64,000 nucleotides of DNA from Cytophagaceae bacterium. Lineage in GTDB: Bacteria > Bacteroidota > Bacteroidia > Cytophagales > Flexibacteraceae. Position 1 is the first letter of the stretch. Each line of letters opens with the position of its first letter. The stretch is from NCBI GenBank assembly GCA_027490155.1, contig JAIXYP010000037.1:1-64000 (forward strand), given 5' to 3'. The translations under genes and the position numbers were made by a program. Positions 46,637 through 54,923 of this stretch are shown here, one piece after another. A model generated the notes under the pieces. The model was not told the origin of the DNA and ran no database searches. It saw nothing but the letters and a program-made list of their open reading frames with translations.

Positions 46637-47698
46637 CTATTTCCGAACTACCAAATAGGGCTGCTCCGTCGGTCCAAAGGTCTTGAAAAGTTGCTGTACA
46701 CCGGGCAAGCGGCTCCCTTCGAAATCATAAGTGCCTCCATCATTAGCAGACCAATTCTGGATGTTGGCATCCATCAAGGCCACTTGGCTGTCTTGTTGTT
46801 TTCCTTGGCTAGTTGCCCCGCCCATGAATGCTACATACCTATTGGGTTGTGCAGGTCCTCCATGCACGATGGGCTGATGGCATAAGTAGATAATGCCAGC
46901 TAGTAACTCCCCACAGGAGGATCTTAGTAGGCTGACTATAAGTTGTTCTTGTAGGGACCAACAGGTGCATACCCTAGCTAAGCGTTCCAGTTGCCACCCT
47001 GACAGGATTTTGTGTTGCTGGTTTATCTGCTGTTTAAATAGCTCGATCACTAATTTCCAACTTGCATTGTCTTGGTGGTAGCTAACCAACTGACCCGCTG
47101 GTTGCCGTTTCAGTTTCCTGATCAAGTTGGCCGAATAACCTTCCAAAATTACCTGATAAGGCCTATTTAGGTCCAGGACAAAGTTTGGGGCCCACTCTAG
47201 TTGTAGGGTTGGAAACTGTGCTTGTAAGTCATTAGCCGGTGGAAGGGCGATGGTATTAACATGGCTGAATGCCAGTGCGAGGGGTGATTTTTCTGCTGAT
47301 AAGCGCCCTAAGACAGCAATCAATACTGCTGACTTGCTTGTTGTTGGTAATCCAGTCCGGAATAATACGCCGAGTTGCTGTGTGAACAAGGGCTGCGTTA
47401 TTTGTTTGATCCAGCCACCAGCACGGTAGGGGACAGGCATGGCCCAATCCCAGCTCTTGGGGTCTGCAGAGGTATCTTTCATTGCGATGCTTCCTACCCA
47501 GATCACCCAGCCATTGCGTCCCCAACCTTTGCATACCGCTGATAGATGTTGCCACTGAGCGAATGGATTGGGAAATTCTGCCTCAGACACAAAGGCATCC
47601 CATTTCTCCTGACCAATCTGGCTGGCACTGAGTACTTGAATAGGGCCTAGTTCGTTAAGCATTGCAGGGGTTACTGGACTGGAAACCAAAGATGCCAT
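46637..47698 (-). CDS. FemAB/GNAT-like acyltransferase family protein
   Basis: A Bacteroidota-type member of the FemAB-like acetyltransferase superfamily (two GNAT-like folds). The C-terminal part is typical: GIIYLCHQPIVHGG, YDFEGSRLPGVQQLFKTFGP and YLVVRK. The N-terminal part has WDAFVSEAEFPNPFAQW. FemAB-type enzymes add amino acids to peptidoglycan or modify envelope lipids. The frame opens with a TTG at 47719; I use the ATG at 47698, and M20 (base 47662) is also possible. No substrate can be inferred. It is convergent with the DUF2723 gene. Confidence 0.75.
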   Translation of the reverse strand: MASLVSSPVTPAMLNELGPIQVLSASQIGQEKWDAFVSEAEFPNPFAQWQHLSAVCKGWGRNGWVIWVGSIAMKDTSADPKSWDWAMPVPYRAGGWIKQITQPLFTQQLGVLFRTGLPTTSKSAVLIAVLGRLSAEKSPLALAFSHVNTIALPPANDLQAQFPTLQLEWAPNFVLDLNRPYQVILEGYSANLIRKLKRQPAGQLVSYHQDNASWKLVIELFKQQINQQHKILSGWQLERLARVCTCWSLQEQLIVSLLRSSCGELLAGIIYLCHQPIVHGGPAQPNRYVAFMGGATSQGKQQDSQVALMDANIQNWSANDGGTYDFEGSRLPGVQQLFKTFGPTEQPYLVVRK

Positions 47699-47802
47699 GA
47701 AATTTGGTTGAATACCCAACCAATCAAACCCAGTCTACCTGAGCCAAAGATAATGCTTTGGGTCGGCACACAAGCCCCATAGGCCCAAAGCAAAAGCCAC
47801 CT

Positions 47803-47829
47803 TTGTACTAGGTGGCTTTCTGATTCATC
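47803..47829 (-). terminator. Terminator of the greA-HIT operon
   Basis: AAAGCCACCT / AGGTGGCTTT, 10 bp with 7-nt loop. On the minus strand it continues into TTTTGCTTT. Confidence 0.8.
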
Positions 47830-47944
47830 AGGAGTAGTGTAATTAGGTCTAGTATTTTGGTTTGGCCACGCCATCCAGTAGCAGCGTCTGAAAGAAAAGG
47901 CAACGCTAATTTCTTGGCATTGATCTGCGCTGGTAATTAGATCT

Positions 47945-48343
47945 TTAGGCTATAAATGCCGCAGCAATGCGTTGTTGCAAATCTTCCATATGGGCCTGAG
48001 GCAGGGACAATTTTGCATTGCCAAAGTTCATGTCGCTAACGGCTTGCAGAGGTATCAAGTGGATATGCGCATGCGGAACTTCAAGGCCAATAACGGCCAT
48101 ACCCACCTTACGGCAAGGCACGGTAGCCTTAATAGCATGCGCTACTCGTTTCGCTAGCTGATGAAGCTCGGCCAGAAGGTCATCCTCGAGGTCAAAGATG
48201 TTGTCAACCTCTTGCTTTGGCACAACAAGCACATGGCCAGGTACCAAGGGCATTACATCCAGAAAGGCCAAGCAGGTTTCCGTCTCTGCAATTTTGTAGC
48301 ATGGGATTTCTCCCGAAATGATCTTAGAAAAAATGGATGCCAT
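47945..48343 (-). CDS. HIT family protein
   Basis: A histidine-triad nucleotide hydrolase (132 aa). The triad HAHIH lies at residues 91-95 (H91, H93, H95) in VPHAHIHLIPL. Family features include FSKIISGEIPCYKI, FLDVMPLVPGHVLVVPK and the conserved core. HIT proteins hydrolyse nucleotide phosphoramidates or adenylated compounds; the physiological substrate here is unknown. It starts 45 nt downstream of greA and is probably in the same operon. Confidence 0.93.
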   Translation of the reverse strand: MASIFSKIISGEIPCYKIAETETCLAFLDVMPLVPGHVLVVPKQEVDNIFDLEDDLLAELHQLAKRVAHAIKATVPCRKVGMAVIGLEVPHAHIHLIPLQAVSDMNFGNAKLSLPQAHMEDLQQRIAAAFIA

Positions 48344-48388
48344 GGGCTTTCAGAAGGTTCGTTCGGTTGATTAGGAATGGTTGATGGC

Positions 48389-48859
48389 CTACAGGCCTAC
48401 TTCCAACACTTCGAATTCGATCTCGCCAGCAGGCACCTGTACTTTGGCCTTTTCGCCTGCTTTAAGACCTAGCAGACCCTTTGCGATCGGGCTCTTGATA
48501 CTCATTTTGTTGAGCTTAAGGTCTGCCTCTTCCTCAGCCACGATGAGGTAGTCATTCGTTTTGCCACTCTTGAGGTTTTTAATTTTGATTTTGCTCAGGA
48601 TACCAATCTTGGTAGCATCTAGGGTGCTTTCGTCAATGATACGGGCATTGCCAACTAGCTCCTCTAGCTTCGAGATCTTGAGCTCGTGCAGGCCTTGGGC
48701 ATCCTTGGCTGCGTCATATTCCGCATTTTCACTGAGGTCGCCTTTATCGCGTGCTTCAGCGATGGCAGCAGCAATCATTGAGCGTCCAGTGGTCTTGAGT
48801 TGATTCAGTTCGTCCTTCATGCGCTGAAGGCCCTCGGCGGTGTAGTATGATACTGCCAT
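48389..48859 (-). CDS. greA: Transcription elongation factor GreA
   Basis: GreA rescues backtracked RNA polymerase by stimulating transcript cleavage. The N-terminal coiled coil (YTAEGLQRMKDELNQLKTTG...AIAEARDKGDLSENAEYDAAK) has the acidic D/E tip residues of the family. The C-terminal domain has INEE-like KINKMSIKSPIAKGLLGLKAG and ends IEFEVLEVGL. At 156 aa it is standard. It is the first gene of the greA-HIT pair. Confidence 0.96.
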   Translation of the reverse strand: MAVSYYTAEGLQRMKDELNQLKTTGRSMIAAAIAEARDKGDLSENAEYDAAKDAQGLHELKISKLEELVGNARIIDESTLDATKIGILSKIKIKNLKSGKTNDYLIVAEEEADLKLNKMSIKSPIAKGLLGLKAGEKAKVQVPAGEIEFEVLEVGL

Positions 48860-49097
48860 AGTCTTTGTAGTAGGTAGGAGAAAACTATTGCCAAAGTCAG
48901 TTGCTAGGCAATTGTTAACTCGAAATTCAGAATCTGGTTAAACAATACGGTAAAATCTCCAATAGGGGGATTAGGAATAAGCTAATGGAGTCCCCTTTTT
49001 TCAATTGTACCCTTGGTCTTGACTAGGTCTAGAAATCAAGATGCTTGGTGCTGATTAGTTCCCTTTGGAAATGCTGTTGGGTTCTATAAGCACCAAA
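48860..49097. other. Intergenic region upstream of greA
   Basis: No gene recognised. An imperfect hairpin near 48963-49000 (AGGGGGATTAG ... TCCCC, then TTTTTT) looks terminator-like on the plus strand, but there is no plus-strand gene to terminate. Confidence 0.35.
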
Positions 49098-49132
49098 ACA
49101 AAGAGAACGGCACCGTTAGCCGTTCTCTTTGT
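49098..49132 (-). terminator. Terminator of the TonB receptor/secreted protein/PorV operon
   Basis: Perfect 14-bp inverted repeat ACAAAGAGAACGGC / GCCGTTCTCTTTGT with 7-nt loop. On the minus strand it runs into TTTGTTTTGG. It lies 117 nt after the PorV-like gene. Confidence 0.8.
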
Positions 49133-49248
49133 CTGTATTGTGATACAAAGGTAATGCCTTTGTGGTACTAATGCTAGTAGCTAGTTGTTAAATCCAGCAG
49201 CAAGCGATATGGCGTTGGTGCCATAAAATCCTTGCTTATGGCTTTAAC

Positions 49249-50391
49249 CTAGAGCTTGAAGACCAAACCAAGGCTATGGGTGCCGCCATAGGTGCGCGAT
49301 GCACGGTAGCTGTAGTCAATGCCAATTGACTTTTTGTTTTTGGAATTGCCACCAGTGATATCGTCTGTAGACTCAACTTGGTTGTTCTGGCCAAAAAGCC
49401 AATCAAACGGTGGGTCAAAACTCACGCCAGCAGACGGGCCGTAGTGAATATCGGTCTCTGTAAGGCCGCTTATGACGTTTTGTGAAAGTGCGTATCCACC
49501 ACGTACAGCAAAGATGCCACGCCAGTTGTACTCTAGTCCGATTAGGTGCTGATCAGCAGTGAAAGAGTTGGAAACGAACGTATAGCTAGGGGTCAACTTA
49601 TGGTCACCATTTGCAGCAGAGTCTCCCATCAGGTCTATTTCGTAGGCAAAACCTAGGTTATAAAGAGCTGGAAGGTCAAACGGATGAGCAATGTTCTGGA
49701 TACTAAGCAAGTACCCAGCGTTACGGCTTGGGTTGTTGTCGATCGTGGCAGAGCGATTAAGACCATCACCTGAGTAGTTGAGTTTTGGTCCGATGTTACG
49801 TAAAGCAACACCAATCTTAATCTGCTTACGTTTACCCCCGAAGTATTGCACACCTGCATCCACACAAGCACCAGTGGCACTAGCGTTTGGCACAGCTTGG
49901 CTGACGATCCTGACTGTCAGACCAGCATTCAGAATGTCCGAAAAATTACGGCCATAGCTTGCTGCTAGGTTGAAGTACGATGGCGAAAATGTGTTACCTG
50001 TTCCATCTGGCAAGAAGTAGGTAGTCTCAAAAAACTCACCCAAGTTCATGCTCATGACACTAGCCCCAAGGACACCATCACCTACACGTTGGCCAAAGGC
50101 CGCAGTGTTAACCGACACACCAGAGCCCGTTAGGTACTGCGTGTTGGCAAAGGCAAACTCAAAGTTCTGGATGCCGGCGAATCCTGCTGGGTTGACGTTC
50201 AGTGCTTCAACTCCCCTGATCCAGGCAGAGTTGGCACCTGACATCCCCGTTGTGCGGGCCCACGGGTTGATGAGCAGCTCCGTAGCACCTGCTTGTCCGC
50301 GTTTGGTGTCGTTGCCTGCCAATGCCACCTGGCCGAAAAGCACAACCGCTAATCCTGCTAAAATAAAGTTCTTAACCATACGTGAAGTCAT
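49249..50391 (-). CDS. PorV/PorQ family outer-membrane protein
   Basis: A FadL-like barrel of the PorV/PorQ (UPF0164) family. The signal peptide ends VALAG; then GQAGATELLINPWARTTGMSGANSAWIRGVEALNVNPAG is characteristic, here read in overlapping parts (INPWARTTGMSGAN, ALNVNPAGFAG). The rest contains alternating amphipathic strands ending GTHSLGLVFKL. PorV is the T9SS outer-membrane shuttle for cargo with C-terminal signals; paralogues may serve single cargo proteins. It is the last gene of the operon with the large secreted protein and the TonB receptor, preceded by a hairpin in the spacer. Confidence 0.85.
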   Translation of the reverse strand: MTSRMVKNFILAGLAVVLFGQVALAGNDTKRGQAGATELLINPWARTTGMSGANSAWIRGVEALNVNPAGFAGIQNFEFAFANTQYLTGSGVSVNTAAFGQRVGDGVLGASVMSMNLGEFFETTYFLPDGTGNTFSPSYFNLAASYGRNFSDILNAGLTVRIVSQAVPNASATGACVDAGVQYFGGKRKQIKIGVALRNIGPKLNYSGDGLNRSATIDNNPSRNAGYLLSIQNIAHPFDLPALYNLGFAYEIDLMGDSAANGDHKLTPSYTFVSNSFTADQHLIGLEYNWRGIFAVRGGYALSQNVISGLTETDIHYGPSAGVSFDPPFDWLFGQNNQVESTDDITGGNSKNKKSIGIDYSYRASRTYGGTHSLGLVFKL

Positions 50392-50400
50392 TTAGCGAAT

Positions 50401-50431
50401 GCAGGGGAGTTGGTTCTGGCCAGTCCCCTGC
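50401..50431 (-). other. Intercistronic hairpin before the PorV-like gene
   Basis: GCAGGGGA and TCCCCTGC form an 8-bp GC-rich stem, with inner TGG/CCA pairing possible. It lies 10 nt before the start codon of the PorV-like gene and after the stop of the 1477-aa gene, with no U-run on the minus strand. Confidence 0.6.
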
Positions 50432-50453
50432 GCGCTTTTGGTGGTTACTACTG

Positions 50454-53400
50454 TTAGTTTTGGTTGATCCCTTCCACGTCTAGCGGACGTGTGACACCAA
50501 ACCACTTGATTGTTTTGGAACCTAGCTCTTTCGCATCAATATGGATGAGGTAAGAGCCGCTGCCGATCGGCAGACCTTGTTGGTTGGTCAGGTTCCAGTC
50601 GATGCTGTTGACGACGTTTGTGCCTTTGACCGACTGTAAGTCAACACTAAAGGTCCTGATGAGCGTGCCATTGATGGTGAAGATGCTGATGTCACAACGG
50701 TTCGGCAAGTTGATGATCTTGACGCGGTTGTCTGTCTGCGATACTTCGTAGGATGAGTAGGCATAGTACGGATTTGGCGTTACCCTGATCTGTCCTAGTG
50801 CGCTAGAAGCCTGTGTCCTGACAACTTCTACGGCCTCAAGACCGGTGGAGTTAAACAGGTAGGTTGGTCCACCTTTGTAGTTTGCAAACGAGCGGTTGAC
50901 GCGGATGCTCACTTTGGCAGTGTTGTTAAACGGATACCGCTTGTCGTTCAAGATGGTCTCAGTGGCAGGGATGCCAATCGGATCCTGGAGTTGTTTTGGT
51001 ATTGTAGCCAAGCGGACACCTGGATAACCGATATACATAACGTCACCATAGATCCGGTTAGCGATTGCAAACGATAGCTCGGTACCGCGGTTACGGTTGC
51101 GGCCTAGAGCGTAATCGATACTATCGAACCTAGTTTCCATCGTCACGCCAGCATCATATGGTTGGTCCATGACGTAAACCCAGTTTTGGTTGGCTAGGTT
51201 GCCTTGGCCATCAACGATCGGGAATTCGTACCGAAGGTCATTGCCACGAGCGCCAGCTATACGATGGTTCTCGCTGAACATCATGTTCAGGCGAATACCA
51301 CGGTCAAGGTCAATTGCATAACCAGGGAACCATGACATACCCCTAGTAGGGTAGGTGGTTGCGCCGTTGACATATGGAGAGTTTCCACCAGTAGGTACAA
51401 AGTTTTTGTCAACAGAAGCGGTCCGGCTTTTCATCATCTGACGACGAGTCGAGATGTAAGGGCGTCCGTCTAGTGCAGTTACCGTATCATTGATGGTTTG
51501 CACCACAGGAACCCTAGTCCATTTAGACTTGTCGCTCGTGAAGACAACATCAATATTGCGCAGGTTACGGATATTCTTTTTCTGATCCGTAGCTGGCACT
51601 GTATAGACTGGGCTCGGGAACTGAGTCGATGTAGGGCGTGCAAGCGAACCTGGTACCCATGTTCTGTTTAGCATCTCTAGGTATTGCGAAGCAGGATCGA
51701 GTTGCTCGGCAATGGCCGAAAAGTCATCAACATCAGCAACTGTCCAGCTAGTGGCGGCCCTAGATGATATACCAGATAACCATGGTTTTGCAACGTCATT
51801 ATACGATACGTCACCTGCAACAAAACCATTACCACGGTTGACCTTGATGCGGTAAAGCGGGTTCTCAACATTTACTACTGAGAGGCTGATACCGTAGGCA
51901 GTGATAAGCTGCTCAGGACTTTGAGAAACTGGTTTCTTGTTGAAGATTGGTGCGTTAGGCTTGGCCAAATCGGTCAGTTTCCAATAGTCATAGTTGTATA
52001 TTGACTTCGGAACATTGTGGAATGGGGCATTACCTGCAGGAACTGGTACAAATGGAGTTGACTTTTTCCGGAACGAACGATAGAACGTTTTGTAGTCTGC
52101 AAAGTCAAATTTCGCACGGTCATCAGGGTTTACGTAATAGATATCGGCAAGCCAAGAGAAACGACCACCTTGGTCATCGTTCAGTACTGAGATATCAAGC
52201 GCAACCGAGTCAGAATTAGGGTATGGCAAAATTCGATTAATGACAGCTTCTGCTGGCAGATGGGTTACAGTCAATGACCTTTCGGATGGTGAAACGATAT
52301 CATTTGTTCCGATAGGTGTGTTTGCAGCACCGATCTTGAATGGCTCATTGAAAAGGTTGGACACAATTGTGTCGCCGACCCTGAACGTTTCGCTTCCGTT
52401 AGGACGGAAAACCAGACGAGAAGACAGCTCAATTTTTAGCTCTGCCTGACGTACCAATGTAGGATCATAGACTTTGATCTCGATTGGTGCACCCACACCG
52501 CCTATTTTGAGTGGAACTGCAGGCGAAGTCAATGTTGCGTTGAATGCGTTATTCTCATCGTCACCCGTCAAAGAGGTCATCCTACGGCCACCTGTTCCAG
52601 AACCTGTGATTCGGGTCAGGTCAAAGCGTTGACCAAACTTGCTGTTCAGGACCAAGCCATTAAAGGTTGACTCTGTTTTGTGCGGCACACCAAAGAACGT
52701 ACCCGTTCCGCGACTCGGGATTGGAAATCCTTGCAAGAATGGTTCAATGTTTTTGGTGTTGGCATTGTACGCATACGTGATTACACGGAAGTAATACCGT
52801 TGATGGTTGATGATGGCGTTCTGGGTGAAAGCATCGTTTGTGACACGGATTACGTTTTGTAAACCCTTATCTGCACCTTCAACTTTTACCCTAGGGATAA
52901 CCTCGCTTGTTACAGGATCAAATTCGCGGTTGATGATACGACCTACTCCGTTCCGAACATCACTTTGGGCAATGAGGACAGCACGGTTCGGATCATCAAG
53001 CTCGCCCGTGCTGACTTTGTCGTCGGCCAGTTGATAGATTTTGTATCCTTCGAACTTATACTCTTGAGGACCATCAATTGGGTTGAGGCTATTGTCAACG
53101 ATAGAATAGTCTTCAGTGCCAACACCTTGGAAAGTATCTGGGATGATGGTGAAAATCAACTCACGGTCCAACTCTGTGATCCTTACTTTAGGCTCTTGTG
53201 GCCCAAGGAGGATTTTGAAGTTTCGGTCGAACAGGCGCTGTGCCATATCATCTGCCAAAAGCAGTTTGTTTACAGATCCTGTTGCACCACCGCTAGATGC
53301 ACGTGCCCAAACAACACCAATGGTAAGCTGGTTGACAGCACCAGGCATTAGGGTGAAAGGACCAGCAGAAGATAAGAATCGACGGTCTCCTGGGGGGTTA

Positions 53401-54887
53401 CCAGCTACACGTTCGTTCCAGCTAGGTAATGAACCTGTTGGGCAAGGACGAGCAACAGTACCACCGCTACCCCAACAAATGTCCCTATCTGATGCATCTG
53501 GGAAAATGAATACTGCAGCAGGAATTGGGATATTAGAGCCTGGAACGGTTCCCTGACCAACGGTCGTGCGACCAATTTTTAGGTCATAACTAACCCGCTG
53601 ACCATTTTTCCAGATGTTACGCAGGTAGTTGTAATAATCGTTAGGAGCATCTGGGTCACCATTAACAGGATCACCACCAATGACGTAGTACAGGAAGTTA
53701 GACATGATGATTTTCTCACCTGGCTCGTCAATTGACCCGTTTTTGTTGTTATCAATTCCATCACCTGGGTCAGCCTCAGGTCCGATGAAGAAGTCAACTG
53801 CAACAGTTGGTGGGTTAGCACCATAGCCTAATAAGGTAGGGTCATTGTCAGTACCGTTGTAGCAGATACCAAGACCACGAGCAACGTCGCAACCAACATA
53901 GTCATCAGCCGAGTAACCTAGGTCAGGGTCAACCCACTGACCAAAATAACAATCCTTGATGATGCGGTTGCCTTTGTTGATCAGTTTGTTGCGGTAGAAC
54001 GTCATGTCGTTCCGTGGGTCACTAGTGACATAGGCAAATGCCTCGGTCTGGACTTCCATACCGATACCGCCACTTGGTTGGCCGTCGAACAGCTTGGTAA
54101 AGCCCATGTCATTCATCACAAAGAAGAATGTCTGGTCTGCCGAGTTGATTACGTCGCGTTGGCTAGTGCCATCGTCACCAGGAAGCTGTGGATAGTCACC
54201 CAAGAGTGGGTTGTAGATACCATCGCGGTCCACATCGTTAAACCGTGCAAGCGAAAAGTCAAGATCACCTGACTGAATCGGTTTGTCTGCCTTTGTAGGC
54301 AGGAATGGGTTTAAACGTCCTGGCCAGTACTTGATTTCGTCCGGGATTTGGTTAGGACCCGTGATCAAACCATTGTTGTAGTCCGTCAGGTACTGCAAAA
54401 CAGTGGTCTTTAGACACTGGAAATGTTGATCCCAAGCATCACAACGACCTTTGGAGGTAGCGGTGGTCAGCTCGTCGATTGGGCCAGGCCAATAGCTACG
54501 CCTTGAGGCAGCGCTGCTATAAGTTTGGGCTGTTACCAATAGTTCTTTGGACAAGGAGTCTTTTCCTGCGATCCAGATAGCACCTGCAAAAAGGGAGGTA
54601 CGGCGTACCTGTGTTACGTCGGTAACTTTTGGCACTTCGTAACGTGCAATATTGCGGTCCCACCACATATCACCTGAGATCAGGATCAGGGCACGGACGT
54701 TGTTGATGTTGAGCTCAGCACGGCTGTTATACAACGGTGAGCAACCAAAATTGGTTGTGCTGGCTTCACGACGGTTGCTTGGTGGCGGTGTGCCGGGCTT
54801 GTCGCGCGAGCGGTCGTAGTCGGCGTAGGTATTGATGGCGGGGGCCAACAATGCCATACAGGCTAGTAGTTTAAGTAAATTTTTCAT
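50454..54887 (-). CDS. Large (1477 aa) secreted protein, middle gene of the TonB/PorV operon
   Basis: A signal peptide (1 to about 22, ending NTYA) precedes a very large mature domain. Features include a calcium-binding-like loop DGIDNNKNGSIDEPGE, repeated W/Y/D motifs, a long strand-rich middle, and a C-terminal domain (SALGQIRVTPNPYYAYSSYE ... LPNRCDISIFTINGTLIRTF) resembling the FlgD-like/T9SS sorting type, ending GINQN. It is a likely surface or periplasmic partner of the neighbouring receptor and a T9SS cargo. No known enzymatic domain was recognised. It begins 36 nt after the TonB receptor and is followed by the PorV-like gene after 62 nt, an arrangement typical of an operon. Confidence 0.8.
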   Translation of the reverse strand: MKNLLKLLACMALLAPAINTYADYDRSRDKPGTPPPSNRREASTTNFGCSPLYNSRAELNINNVRALILISGDMWWDRNIARYEVPKVTDVTQVRRTSLFAGAIWIAGKDSLSKELLVTAQTYSSAASRRSYWPGPIDELTTATSKGRCDAWDQHFQCLKTTVLQYLTDYNNGLITGPNQIPDEIKYWPGRLNPFLPTKADKPIQSGDLDFSLARFNDVDRDGIYNPLLGDYPQLPGDDGTSQRDVINSADQTFFFVMNDMGFTKLFDGQPSGGIGMEVQTEAFAYVTSDPRNDMTFYRNKLINKGNRIIKDCYFGQWVDPDLGYSADDYVGCDVARGLGICYNGTDNDPTLLGYGANPPTVAVDFFIGPEADPGDGIDNNKNGSIDEPGEKIIMSNFLYYVIGGDPVNGDPDAPNDYYNYLRNIWKNGQRVSYDLKIGRTTVGQGTVPGSNIPIPAAVFIFPDASDRDICWGSGGTVARPCPTGSLPSWNERVAGNPPGDRRFLSSAGPFTLMPGAVNQLTIGVVWARASSGGATGSVNKLLLADDMAQRLFDRNFKILLGPQEPKVRITELDRELIFTIIPDTFQGVGTEDYSIVDNSLNPIDGPQEYKFEGYKIYQLADDKVSTGELDDPNRAVLIAQSDVRNGVGRIINREFDPVTSEVIPRVKVEGADKGLQNVIRVTNDAFTQNAIINHQRYYFRVITYAYNANTKNIEPFLQGFPIPSRGTGTFFGVPHKTESTFNGLVLNSKFGQRFDLTRITGSGTGGRRMTSLTGDDENNAFNATLTSPAVPLKIGGVGAPIEIKVYDPTLVRQAELKIELSSRLVFRPNGSETFRVGDTIVSNLFNEPFKIGAANTPIGTNDIVSPSERSLTVTHLPAEAVINRILPYPNSDSVALDISVLNDDQGGRFSWLADIYYVNPDDRAKFDFADYKTFYRSFRKKSTPFVPVPAGNAPFHNVPKSIYNYDYWKLTDLAKPNAPIFNKKPVSQSPEQLITAYGISLSVVNVENPLYRIKVNRGNGFVAGDVSYNDVAKPWLSGISSRAATSWTVADVDDFSAIAEQLDPASQYLEMLNRTWVPGSLARPTSTQFPSPVYTVPATDQKKNIRNLRNIDVVFTSDKSKWTRVPVVQTINDTVTALDGRPYISTRRQMMKSRTASVDKNFVPTGGNSPYVNGATTYPTRGMSWFPGYAIDLDRGIRLNMMFSENHRIAGARGNDLRYEFPIVDGQGNLANQNWVYVMDQPYDAGVTMETRFDSIDYALGRNRNRGTELSFAIANRIYGDVMYIGYPGVRLATIPKQLQDPIGIPATETILNDKRYPFNNTAKVSIRVNRSFANYKGGPTYLFNSTGLEAVEVVRTQASSALGQIRVTPNPYYAYSSYEVSQTDNRVKIINLPNRCDISIFTINGTLIRTFSVDLQSVKGTNVVNSIDWNLTNQQGLPIGSGSYLIHIDAKELGSKTIKWFGVTRPLDVEGINQN

Positions 54888-54923
54888 GGTCTTCAGCTCC
54901 TTACTTAGCGGGTTGATTAATCA

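Noticed and set aside
48963-49000. Hairpin with T-run on the plus strand
   Set aside because: The stem is imperfect and there is no plus-strand gene to terminate.
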